Position numbers and translations under genes: made by a program
Shown here: positions 16,313 through 23,646 of the stretch, one piece after another
Layout of the letters: every line of letters begins with the position of its first letter
How positions within the stretch are numbered: the first letter of the stretch is position 1
NCBI GenBank assembly: GCA_937974565.1
Contig: CALJWL010000009.1
Location: 1 to 32,189, forward strand
DNA: 32,189 bases
Direction of reading: 5' to 3'
Origin: an uncultured Arenicella sp.
GTDB lineage: Bacteria; Pseudomonadota; Gammaproteobacteria; Arenicellales; Arenicellaceae
Notes under the pieces: model-generated
Seen by the model: the letters and a program-made list of their open reading frames with translations, nothing else
The model's database searches: none
What the model was told of the DNA's origin: nothing

Positions 16313-17468
16313 ATTAGAACCGCCCTATGAGTGGGCTAGGGTCAATGGAGACTTGGTTGAAGCCTTTGGCGAAGTGACCTCATTAACAGAATACCCCATA
16401 GGCGACGACGACGATGCTGTGGGCGTTATTCCAGGTGAGTGGGTAACCACTCATTCAGTTAATTTGCCCACAAAGACTCGCAAGCAATTTAATCTGGCTT
16501 TGCCGTTTGCACTTGAAGACTCCATATCCGAAGATGTGAACAATATTCACTTTGTGTGTCCTGACTGGCGCGCGGCTACGCAAGTTCAAGTGTTGTCGGT
16601 ATCAAAAGATAAAATGAAATATTGGCAGGCGTTGGCAAACGATCATCGCTTGCCCGTCTTGCAGCTGGTCCCCGATCACGCGTTAGTGCCATTTCATGAC
16701 GCGGCTAGGTGTTCCATCGCATTCACAGAAGAGGGTGCGTTAGCGAGGCACGCAGACCTTGGTGGTGTGAGTATTGATGACAGTCTGGTGGAAGTGTTTC
16801 TGATGGACGTACCTATGGCAGACACGGTTGCCGTAAACAGCGAGGAACTCACAAAACAGCTCATTGAAGAGCATCCAAGCCGAGATTTTCGTTATTGGCC
16901 GTTTGGCGACAAGATGCGGCATTGGCTAGAGTACGGTGAGGAACCTAAAATAGACTTGTGGGGTGACGACTACCTTCCCAGAGTGTCGGGCATGGGAAAA
17001 CGTGCATTTTTAAAGCCAGCGGCCATGTTACTTGTTGCGATTGGTTTGTTTTTGAGCCACGACGTTTACAGGTATTTTTCATTGAAAGCGGAGATCGCAA
17101 GTCTGGACCAAAAGATGCTTAATATTTTGGCCAGTACGCATCCTGAAGTGAGAGGCATCGACGGCGGAGAAGCTCGAAGCTTTTTGGAGCGTGCCATTAA
17201 TCAAGGTCAGTCTAAGGCCATCGAACGCAGTGTTCACTCGGCTCTGGCTGAAGCCGCTACGGTTTTGAAACGAATGCAGGCGGAGTTGCTGGAAATGACG
17301 TATCAAAATGAAGAGTTAGTGCTTACTTGTTTGCTCAATGATTTTTCTCAGGTTGATGCGTTAACAAAGCAGCTCAATGGTCGCAGGTCGCTTACCGCGA
17401 GCTTGCAAGGTTCGTCTGCTGAAGACGGCAAAGTAGTCGCAATATACAGTGTTAAGCAAAAAAATTAA
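16296..17468 (+). CDS. gspL: Type II secretion inner-membrane platform protein GspL
   Basis: GspL links the cytoplasmic ATPase GspE to the inner-membrane platform. The 390-aa product has an actin-like cytoplasmic domain (with LPFALEDSISEDVNNIHF and LQLVPDHALVP) and one transmembrane helix at about 242-262 (AAMLLVAIGLFLSHDVYRYF). A short periplasmic ferredoxin-like domain ends in LQGSSAEDGKVVAIYSVKQ. The ATG at 16296 (MKIYVKLEPP) lies within the end of gspK; an upstream GTG at 16230 would add residues that do not fit the family and overlap gspK deeply. GspM follows 6 nt later. Confidence 0.92.
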   Translation: MKIYVKLEPPYEWARVNGDLVEAFGEVTSLTEYPIGDDDDAVGVIPGEWVTTHSVNLPTKTRKQFNLALPFALEDSISEDVNNIHFVCPDWRAATQVQVLSVSKDKMKYWQALANDHRLPVLQLVPDHALVPFHDAARCSIAFTEEGALARHADLGGVSIDDSLVEVFLMDVPMADTVAVNSEELTKQLIEEHPSRDFRYWPFGDKMRHWLEYGEEPKIDLWGDDYLPRVSGMGKRAFLKPAAMLLVAIGLFLSHDVYRYFSLKAEIASLDQKMLNILASTHPEVRGIDGGEARSFLERAINQGQSKAIERSVHSALAEAATVLKRMQAELLEMTYQNEELVLTCLLNDFSQVDALTKQLNGRRSLTASLQGSSAEDGKVVAIYSVKQKN

Positions 17469-17474
17469 TTTCTT

Positions 17475-17981
17475 ATGACGCAGAAAATCAAAGAATATTG
17501 GGCCTCTCTTGAACCACGTGAACGAGCCGTGTTGCTTTATGGCAGCATTGCCGTTGCCGTTATATTGTTCTACGCACTGATTTGGCAGCCATGGCAGAAA
17601 TCATTATCATTCATGGAGGAGTCGGTTGGTAATATGAGAGTCAACTCGGTCTGGATGGAGCAGCGGGTGGCGGATATGGCGAAAGGTGGTTCAACAGAGA
17701 GTCGTAAGAGGGCCGTTCGAGGTGCCGGCCAATCGCTGCTGTCGGTTGTTGAACAAACGGCGAATCAAGCAGGCCTGAGAAGCGCGATTCAACAAATGGT
17801 GCCTAATCAAGACAATGGCAATGTTCGAGTGGTGTTAGAGTCAGCGGACTTTAATAAGTGGGTTCAGTGGATTGATAATCTATATAAAAATTACGGGGTG
17901 GACATCAGTCAAATCAACGCAGAAAAAGAGGATGAAAAGCCGAACTTGGTTGAGATTCGTGTTACGTTTATACGCACTTAA
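17475..17981 (+). CDS. gspM: Type II secretion inner-membrane platform protein GspM
   Basis: GspM dimerises with GspL in the inner membrane. The 168-aa protein has the standard plan: a short cytoplasmic N-terminus (YWASLEPRERAVLL, the family 'W..L..RER.L' signature), one transmembrane helix (about 18-37, AVLLYGSIAVAVILFYALI), then WQPW and a periplasmic coiled and ferredoxin-like domain. It starts 6 nt after gspL and is the last gsp gene; no gspN follows. The cluster ends before a terminator at 18045. Confidence 0.92.
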   Translation: MTQKIKEYWASLEPRERAVLLYGSIAVAVILFYALIWQPWQKSLSFMEESVGNMRVNSVWMEQRVADMAKGGSTESRKRAVRGAGQSLLSVVEQTANQAGLRSAIQQMVPNQDNGNVRVVLESADFNKWVQWIDNLYKNYGVDISQINAEKEDEKPNLVEIRVTFIRT

Positions 17982-18044
17982 ACCGAATGCCTGAGAAGTA
18001 AATACGCGTTTCGTCTGTGTTAATAAAAAACAAAACACGGCAAG

Positions 18045-18079
18045 AAAAAAGGGCGCCAACCAGTTAGCTCCCCTTTTTA
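18045..18079 (+). terminator. Probable terminator of the gsp operon
   Basis: AAAAAAGGG and CCCCTTTTT flank a 16-nt interior with weak further pairing, ending in a T-run. The rest of the gap to dksA (17982-18263) contains only AT-rich sequence and two direct copies of GATACAGTCAAA near 18085-18112. Confidence 0.5.
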
Positions 18080-18249
18080 ATTGATACAGTCAAATTAATC
18101 GATACAGTCAAACGCTTTTCAAATCGACCTGATTTATTTTAAACGTAGAGATAAACACTAATTTAAGTGCGTATTACGTCATATGAATACGATTTCAACC
18201 TCATTTCAGAAACATAATTTCTTATGTCAGTTAATCGTACAATAGAGAG

Positions 18250-18263
18250 GCCTATTAATAGGC
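18250..18263 (-). terminator. Palindrome just after the dksA stop
   Basis: GCCTATTAATAGGC is a perfect 14-nt palindrome adjacent to the dksA stop codon. On the minus strand it is followed by CTCTCTATTG, so the U-tract is poor. It is a candidate terminator or stabilising hairpin. Confidence 0.35.
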
Positions 18264-18716
18264 TTATATCATTTGCCGTTCTTTAATTTCATTTAAAGTC
18301 TTACAGTCAACACATAATTCTGCCGTAGGTCGAGCTTCTAAACGGCGGATGCCGATTTCAATACCGCATCGGTCACACCAGCCGTAGTCATCACTGTCTA
18401 CTCGGGTGATGGTTTGATCGATTTTCTTCAACAGTTTACGTTCACGGTCACGGTTTCGTAACTCTAATGACATGTCCGTTTCTTGGCTGGCTCGATCATT
18501 AGGGTCAGGGTGATTAATATTTTCATCTTGCATCAAATGAATGGTGCGTGAGACTTCTTCAAGCAAGTTTTGTTTCCATGCCACAAGGATGCTGCGAAAA
18601 TGTTCCATCTGCTTGGGGTTCATGTATTTTTCGCGCGCCTTTTCTTTGTACGGTGCAATTCCATGAATGGTGTTGTCGGCCGTGTCGGCCGTTTTACTTG
18701 TCGTTTTTTTAGTCAC
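18264..18716 (-). CDS. dksA: RNA polymerase-binding transcription factor DksA
   Basis: DksA enters the RNAP secondary channel and, with ppGpp, controls the stringent response. The 150-aa protein matches E. coli DksA in length and numbering. The coiled-coil tip DPNDRASQE has D71 and D74, the residues that act near the active site. The region LRNRDRERKLLKKID follows, and the zinc site is C114-x2-C117 and C135-x2-C138. EIGIRRLEARPTAELC and the C-terminal EIKERQ are typical. The N-terminal 25 residues (Thr/Lys-rich) are variable. It is transcribed leftwards, convergent with gspM. Confidence 0.97.
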   Translation of the reverse strand: MTKKTTSKTADTADNTIHGIAPYKEKAREKYMNPKQMEHFRSILVAWKQNLLEEVSRTIHLMQDENINHPDPNDRASQETDMSLELRNRDRERKLLKKIDQTITRVDSDDYGWCDRCGIEIGIRRLEARPTAELCVDCKTLNEIKERQMI

Positions 18717-19276
18717 TTTAATACCAATCTATTCAATTGTTGGGCACCCTGTTTATCTTGACTCGCGGGTTGCTTAACCCGCGGTAGGCCAAAAAGGGCT
18801 ATCAAACTTTTGTCAATTAAGACTGAGTTATGGGCCGCCTGAAAAATCGAGCAGCAGTTTTACACCAAAGCTTCCTATTAATCAACATTGTTAAGGGCGT
18901 TAACGAAGAATTGTCGAGTTTGTAATGTGCGAGCTATTGTTAAGAGCGTTCGTGCGTTTTTCAAATGCCTTTGTATGCTTTTATGGGGCGGTTTTATTTC
19001 ATGTGCATTTTAATAAATTGCCGTATTGTTACGTTTGAGATGCGGTGCCTGAAAATTGATCAAACTGTTAAGTTCTTTAAATAGCGGCTTTATGGCCTTG
19101 CGCATCATGAGTGTTTAAACGTAGTCTACTTCAGGTTATTGGCCGACAATTTTGTAGGCCGTGATAATTAAAAGATCAATGTTCGCTTGTTTCCTTGCGC
19201 TTATCGCAAATATGTGACAAGAATAGGGACTGTGAAAATAAAACAAATAATCCAATATTTTTGAGAGGAAATACCT
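18717..19276. other. 560-nt gene-free interval between divergent dksA and the lipoprotein gene
   Basis: No ORF of note. It contains a perfect 8-bp hairpin in the dksA leader (CGCGGGTT-GCTT-AACCCGCG, 18764-18783) and a candidate dksA promoter at 18857-18885. A 15-nt direct repeat with one mismatch (ATTGTTAAGGGCGTT at 18887-18901; ATTGTTAAGAGCGTT at 18936-18950) lies upstream of it. A short TTGCG...CGCAA inverted repeat occurs near 19195. Close to the lipoprotein gene there is a good ribosome binding site, GAGAGGA. Confidence 0.6.
18857..18885 (-). promoter_or_regulatory. Candidate dksA promoter
   Basis: On the minus strand, TTGATT (18885-18880) and TAAAAC (18862-18857) are 17 nt apart, with 4 of 6 consensus matches each. 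The transcript would carry about 130 nt of leader, including the 18764-18783 hairpin. Confidence 0.4.
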
Positions 19277-20050
19277 ATGAAATCAACGGTAAAACTAGCA
19301 GCTTCATTAGCGGTCATTGTGGGTTTAGCTGCATGTGGAAACTCTGAAGAGTCCTCGTCAATCAGCAATGCGATTGATGCAACTAAAGAAGCGGCATCTA
19401 ATGCGGTAGACGCGACTGCTGACGCGGTTGATTCAGCGACGGAGTCGGTAAGCGAGGCTGCCAGTGGAGTGGCTGAAGGTGCTAAAGAGATGGCTTCCAA
19501 TGCCAGTGAAGCGGTTTCAGGCGTTGCAGAGGGTGCAGCCGACATGGCAAAAGAGGCGGGTTCTGCGGTAGCCGAAGGCGCTTCAGGCGCGGTTGACATG
19601 GCGAAGGACGCGGGTTCTGCGGTGGCTGAGGGTGCCTCTGATATGGCCAAAGGCGCAAAAAACATGGCCAGTGACGCCGTTGAAGGCGCGGCTGGCATGG
19701 CAAAAGAGGCGGGTTCTGCGGTAGCCGAAGGTGCTTCAGGTGCGGTTGATATGGCGAAGGACGCGGGCTCAGCGGTGGCTGAGGGTGCCTCTGATATGGC
19801 CAAGGGCGCAAAAAACATGGCCGGTGATGCCGTTGAAGGCGCGGCTGGCATGGCAAAAGAGACGGGTTCTGCGATAGCGGAAGGCGCTTCAGATGCAGTT
19901 GATATGGCGAAAGACGCGGGCTCAGCGGTGGCTGAGGGTGCCTCTGATATAGCCAAAGGCGCCAAAGACATGGCCAGTGACGCCGTTGAAGGCACCAAAG
20001 AAATGGTATCTGATAAAACTGAAGAAGCCGTCAAGTCGGCTAATCAATAG
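19277..20050 (+). CDS. Ala-rich repeat lipoprotein of unknown function
   Basis: The 257-aa product begins with a lipoprotein signal peptide, MKSTVKLAASLAVIVGLAAC. The lipobox is LAAC with C20 as the lipidated residue, and Gly/Asn at +2/+3 suggest outer-membrane sorting. The rest is almost entirely Ala, Gly, Ser, Glu, Lys, Asp and Met in short amphipathic units such as AKDAGSAVAEGASDMAKGA, arranged as three near-identical 51-residue repeats after a more divergent first part. The pattern resembles LEA-type or apolipoprotein-like helical repeats; a role at the membrane surface or in stress protection is only a guess. Ribosome binding site GAGAGGA is well placed. The gene stands alone, with a terminator at 20174. 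A 277-codon open frame on the opposite strand is a by-product of the biased repeat codons. Confidence 0.85.
   Translation: MKSTVKLAASLAVIVGLAACGNSEESSSISNAIDATKEAASNAVDATADAVDSATESVSEAASGVAEGAKEMASNASEAVSGVAEGAADMAKEAGSAVAEGASGAVDMAKDAGSAVAEGASDMAKGAKNMASDAVEGAAGMAKEAGSAVAEGASGAVDMAKDAGSAVAEGASDMAKGAKNMAGDAVEGAAGMAKETGSAIAEGASDAVDMAKDAGSAVAEGASDIAKGAKDMASDAVEGTKEMVSDKTEEAVKSANQ
19544..20002 (+). repeat. Three tandem 153-bp repeats within the lipoprotein gene
   Basis: The units start at 19544, 19697 and 19850 (each at ATGGCAAAAGAG), with an exact period of 153 bp or 51 codons. Units 1 and 2 are nearly identical at the DNA level; unit 3 carries more substitutions (for example GAGACGGG for GAGGCGGG). 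Within each unit a sub-repeat (GACGCGGG...GTGGCTGAGGGTGCC) echoes the first third. In-frame copy number could vary by recombination. Confidence 0.92.
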
Positions 20051-20173
20051 GCGATTACTCTCTTTAACAAGAAGTCTAACGATCCATGATTTTTACTATT
20101 GAGCCTTAGTGCTCTACACTGTTAACACTTTAAGTAAATACAGAAAGTAAACACAGACGTAAAATCACACTAG

Positions 20174-20203
20174 CCCCGATGCCATTTGGCATTGGGGTTT
20201 TTT
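20174..20203 (+). terminator. Intrinsic terminator after the repeat lipoprotein gene
   Basis: CCCCGATGCC-ATTT-GGCATTGGGG makes a 10-bp stem with one G-U pair, directly followed by six T residues. Confidence 0.85.
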
Positions 20204-20268
20204 AGTTAGAGTAAGTGCGTGGCCTTAGGCTTAATTGCAGACTCCCTAGAAGCAGTACCGCTAACCAT

Positions 20269-20595
20269 ATGCTTGAAAATACCACCATTGAGTTTGAATC
20301 CATCAAACACAAATTACACAGCGAAACGGCCCGGATCCATTGGCATGAGTTACAGCGTTTTTTTGCTCAAGGAGCCGTTATGCAAATTTCATCAAACTTA
20401 GACCTGATCGAAATTGCTACTTTGTTCGCTGAAGATAAAGTCGATCAGCTTGAGCCTCTGCTGCAGTGTTTAGACGTACGCCAGCCGAGCAACGATCAAG
20501 CCAGACAGTGGTATGTTGATAATACTGAGTTATGGTCGGTTGTGGTTGCCCCTTATGTTCTTGTGCAAGAGATTTCAAAGGCAGCAAAAAACTAA
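20269..20595 (+). CDS. DUF2288 family protein
   Basis: The 108-aa protein matches the small proteobacterial DUF2288 family by the pattern SETARIHWHELQRFFAQG, then LDLIEIATLFAEDK, ARQWYVDNTELWSVVVAPYVLVQE. No catalytic motif is known and the function is undetermined. No signal peptide or membrane helix is seen, so it is probably cytoplasmic. The ATG at 20269 begins the conserved region; an upstream in-frame start at 20215 lies too close to the 20174 terminator. It sits alone before pstS, with a 180-nt gap containing the Pho box candidate. Confidence 0.85.
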   Translation: MLENTTIEFESIKHKLHSETARIHWHELQRFFAQGAVMQISSNLDLIEIATLFAEDKVDQLEPLLQCLDVRQPSNDQARQWYVDNTELWSVVVAPYVLVQEISKAAKN

Positions 20596-20704
20596 AAATC
20601 CATCAATAATATTCTGTTGCAAGTTACTGATATTAGTTGAAAATTATATTTTTCGGATGAGTTTTTTTAGGTTGTTTTCAATTGAGCTTGGGGTTGTAAT
20701 ATAA

Positions 20705-20722
20705 CTGTCATAAGCGGCAACT
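20705..20722 (+). promoter_or_regulatory. Candidate Pho box upstream of pstS
   Basis: CTGTCAT (20705-20711) is a perfect PhoB half-site, followed 11 nt later by the weaker GGCAACT (20716-20722). This is the tandem 7+4 layout of Pho boxes. It lies 54 nt before the pstS start, where PhoB activation of pst genes is expected. Confidence 0.5.
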
Positions 20723-20775
20723 AGGATATGCCCAGTTTTGAGATAAATCTAATCTGTCCCCAATAGGAGATAACT

Positions 20776-21906
20776 GTGAAAAAACTAGCATATGGCTTAG
20801 TCGCCGCGGCAACTGTAGCCAACATTTCTGTAGCGTCTGCGCGTGATACCATTAGCATCGTAGGCTCATCTACGGTCTACCCTTTTGCAACCGTTGTTGC
20901 TGAGCGTTTTGGTAAATCTTCTGATTTCAAAGCACCTAAAGTAGAATCAACCGGTTCTGGTGGTGGATTGAAACTCTTCTGTAAAGGTGTTGGCGAAGCA
21001 AACCCGGATGTTACAAACGCGTCTCGTCGTATTAAGCAAAGTGAGTTTGAAAAATGCCAAAAAAATGGCGTCACCGACATTATTGAAGTGTTGATTGGTT
21101 ACGATGGTATTGTGCTTGCCAATGCAAAAGGCAGTGAGCCGATGGAATTGACACGCAAGGATATCTACCTTGCCCTTGCTAAATTGGTTCCAGGCCCAGA
21201 TGGCAAACTAATCGAAAACCCAAATCAGACATGGAAAGACGTCAATGCGGCATTGCCAGCAACTAAAATTGAAGTATTGGGCCCACCACCAACGTCTGGT
21301 ACTCGCGATGCGTTTGCTGAGTTGGCTCTTGAAGGCGGCGCTCGTAAAATTGACGATATTAAAAAGCTTCGCAAGTTAAAAGCAGACCAGAAAGATGAAA
21401 TCGCTGTGCTTGTTAAGAAGTTGGGTGCTGAAGCGGCTTGGGCTGCGGCTGTTGATAAGAAAGGCGCTAAAGCTAAGGGCAAAGACGTAGTGAAAATTAT
21501 TGGTCGTTCTGTGCGTGAAGATGGTGCTTACATCGAGGCCGGTGAAAACGATAACTTAATCGTCAACAAGTTGGTGGCTAACCCAAGCGCTTTGGGTATC
21601 TTTGGTTTTAGTTTCCTTGACCAAAATTCAGACAAAGTTCAAGGTTCAGTGATTGACGGCAAAGCGCCCACGTTTGACGCCATTGCTGGTGGCGAATACA
21701 AAGTAAGTCGCCCGCTCTACTTCTATGTTAAAAAAGCACACATTGGCGTTGTTCCTGGTATCGAAGAGTATTTGAATGCGTTCGTCTCTGAAGACGCGAT
21801 TGGTCCTGACGGCTATTTGATTGATAAAGGGCTAATTCCGCTAAGTGAAGATAAGTTCGAAGAACTTGCTGATTCTGCCAAAAGCTTAAAAAGTTTGGAA
21901 CTATAA
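20776..21906 (+). CDS. pstS: Phosphate ABC transporter substrate-binding protein PstS
   Basis: PstS is the periplasmic phosphate receptor of the Pst transporter. The 376-aa protein starts with GTG (ribosome binding site AGGAGA, 5 nt away) and has a Sec signal peptide ending at VASA/RD (about residue 22). Phosphate-binding elements are visible: IVGSSTVYPFA, ESTGSGGGLKLFC, NASRRIK, GYDGIVLA and PPPTSGTRDAF. An insertion rich in Lys (about 190-238, KKLRKLKADQK... KKGAKAKGK) makes it longer than E. coli PstS (346 aa). A strong terminator at 22033 separates it from pstC, so PstS can be made in excess over the membrane components. Confidence 0.96.
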   Translation: MKKLAYGLVAAATVANISVASARDTISIVGSSTVYPFATVVAERFGKSSDFKAPKVESTGSGGGLKLFCKGVGEANPDVTNASRRIKQSEFEKCQKNGVTDIIEVLIGYDGIVLANAKGSEPMELTRKDIYLALAKLVPGPDGKLIENPNQTWKDVNAALPATKIEVLGPPPTSGTRDAFAELALEGGARKIDDIKKLRKLKADQKDEIAVLVKKLGAEAAWAAAVDKKGAKAKGKDVVKIIGRSVREDGAYIEAGENDNLIVNKLVANPSALGIFGFSFLDQNSDKVQGSVIDGKAPTFDAIAGGEYKVSRPLYFYVKKAHIGVVPGIEEYLNAFVSEDAIGPDGYLIDKGLIPLSEDKFEELADSAKSLKSLEL

Positions 21907-22221
21907 GGCCTTAGCATTAGAAATGCCTGTTTTTGAAAAGACGAATATAGACTCAAAAACGGTATATACTTTGCTCTCGAAACAAGCTTTGCATGCAGGT
22001 TTTTAGAGCGTAGAGCAAACCTAATGCGTTTCAAAGGGTGAGTCTTGAGACTCACCCTTTTTTGTATTTTCTTTATTTAGCAATCTTACTGTAAACTTCG
22101 ACATCTAAAATTCCAGTTCTAACATTAACGCTGGTCATAAAATACACACAGTAAGTGGCGCATAACGACTAAAGTGCGGCTACCTACTTTAGCCTTAAAT
22201 CTGCAAGAGTAAATTGTACGA
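21907..22221 (+). other. 315-nt pstS-pstC intergenic region
   Basis: Contains the terminator at 22033-22063 and, before it, an 8-bp inverted repeat (GTTTTTGA...TCAAAAAC, near 21928-21960). No ORF is visible. I see no convincing second Pho box or strong promoter before pstC, so pstC may depend on readthrough or on an unrecognised promoter. Confidence 0.5.
22033..22063 (+). terminator. Intrinsic terminator between pstS and pstC
   Basis: A perfect 12-bp stem (AAAGGGTGAGTC and its complement) around a TTGA loop is followed by a T6 tract. It would limit readthrough from pstS into pstCAB-phoU. Confidence 0.88.
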
Positions 22222-23646
22222 ATGTCTTTATCCACTCTATTAATTGTCGTGTTAGCTGGGGCCATTTTGGCTTACATGCTGGGGCGTACTCAATCTTATC
22301 AAATCGCGAAGCCGGTGGGTGGGGTACGCAATCTGGCGGCCTTACCAAATTACTACGCGAGTTTGATGGGCTTATGGGCCCTATTGCCGGCTCTATTGTT
22401 GATAGCGCTGTGGTCTATCTTCGATGGGGCCATCATCGATTCACTTGTGCGCGCCACCTTGCCAGATGAAGCGAAACAGTTAAGCGATGAAGACTTTGGT
22501 TTGGTTATGAGCCAAGTGAATAATGCGGCCATAGGTATTGGCGGCGGCGCTTTGGATGAAGCTTACCAACCAGCCATCGAAAAATTAAAGAGCTTAAATA
22601 ACACCAGTGTTCAGGCGATGCCTGTTTTGGCCATCATCGTGTTGGTAATCGGCGGTTTACTTGGTTTTAGGGCAGTACGAGCCGAAAACAATGCTCGATA
22701 TGCCGTTGAACGAATTTTCAACGGCACATTGATTGTCTGTTCAACGATCGCCATTTTTACCACGTTTGGTATTGTGTTTTCGGTGTTATTTGAATCCATT
22801 CAATTCTTCCGGAAAGTTCCCATTGATGAGTTCCTTTTTGGTACTCATTGGAGCCCTCAGATAGCAATTAGAGCTGATCAAGCGGGTGCGTCAGGCTCAT
22901 TTGGGGTGATTCCGCTGATCGTGGGAACGTTATTGATCTCTTTTATTGCACTGTTGATTGCCGTCCCAGTAGGGCTGATGTCAGCGGTGTATTTGTCTGA
23001 GTATGCCTCAAATAGAGTTCGAGGTATTGTTAAACCCGCCTTAGAAATTTTGGCTGGTGTTCCCACTGTGGTTTATGGCTTTTTTGCCGCGTTGACGGTC
23101 GCCCCAGCCATTCGTAATGTTGGGGATGGGGTGCGTGATTGGGGGGCTGAGAATGGGTATGAATTTTTAGCGTCTTTAAACGTGTCATCAGAAAGCGCCT
23201 TAGCCGCCGGAATAGTGATGGGCGTAATGATCATCCCATTTGTTTCGTCGATTTCTGATGATGTGATTAATGCGGTGCCACAGAGTTTGCGTGATGGGTC
23301 GTACGGTCTAGGTGCGACTCAGTCTGAAACCATTACAAAAGTTATATTTCCGGCGGCGTTGCCAGGAATTGTGGGCGGGATCTTGTTAGCGGCGTCACGT
23401 GCCATTGGCGAAACCATGATCGTAGTAATGGCCGCAGGATTGGCAGCCAATCTCACCGTTAACCCTCTGGAAGCCGTGACCACGGTCACAGTGCAAATTG
23501 TGACACTGCTAGTCGGTGATCAAGAGTTTGACAGTGCAAAAACATTGGCGGCCTTTGCTTTAGGTCTATTTTTATTCATTATCACATTGGCGTTAAACGT
23601 CATTGCCCTGCGAGTTGTAAAGAAATATCAAGAACAGTATGACTAA
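22222..23646 (+). CDS. pstC: Phosphate ABC transporter permease PstC (long form)
   Basis: PstC is one of two inner-membrane permeases of the Pst system. The C-terminal two thirds is a standard BPD-permease: ESIQFFRKVPIDEFLFGTHW, LISFIALLIAVPVGLMSAVYLSEYA, ILAGVPTVVYGFFAAL and the EAA-like loop SLRDGSYGLGATQSETITKVIFPAALPGI. The N-terminal 140 residues are an extension with further helices (at 5-20, 48-66 and about 132-150) and a soluble loop (VRATLPDEAKQLSDEDFG), giving 474 aa against about 319 in E. coli. Such long PstC proteins are known in Pseudomonas and marine bacteria. The end overlaps pstA by 8 nt. Confidence 0.95.
   Translation: MSLSTLLIVVLAGAILAYMLGRTQSYQIAKPVGGVRNLAALPNYYASLMGLWALLPALLLIALWSIFDGAIIDSLVRATLPDEAKQLSDEDFGLVMSQVNNAAIGIGGGALDEAYQPAIEKLKSLNNTSVQAMPVLAIIVLVIGGLLGFRAVRAENNARYAVERIFNGTLIVCSTIAIFTTFGIVFSVLFESIQFFRKVPIDEFLFGTHWSPQIAIRADQAGASGSFGVIPLIVGTLLISFIALLIAVPVGLMSAVYLSEYASNRVRGIVKPALEILAGVPTVVYGFFAALTVAPAIRNVGDGVRDWGAENGYEFLASLNVSSESALAAGIVMGVMIIPFVSSISDDVINAVPQSLRDGSYGLGATQSETITKVIFPAALPGIVGGILLAASRAIGETMIVVMAAGLAANLTVNPLEAVTTVTVQIVTLLVGDQEFDSAKTLAAFALGLFLFIITLALNVIALRVVKKYQEQYD

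Noticed and set aside
18764-18783. Hairpin upstream of dksA as a terminator
   Set aside because: The stem is perfect but there is no T-run on either strand; it more likely lies in the dksA 5' leader.
19201-20034. 277-codon open frame on the minus strand opposite the repeat lipoprotein, plus a 124-codon one in another frame
   Set aside because: The frame exists only because the repeat codons on the plus strand avoid stops in antisense. The product is a Ser/Ala/Pro-rich artefact, while the plus strand has a ribosome binding site, a lipoprotein signal and a terminator.
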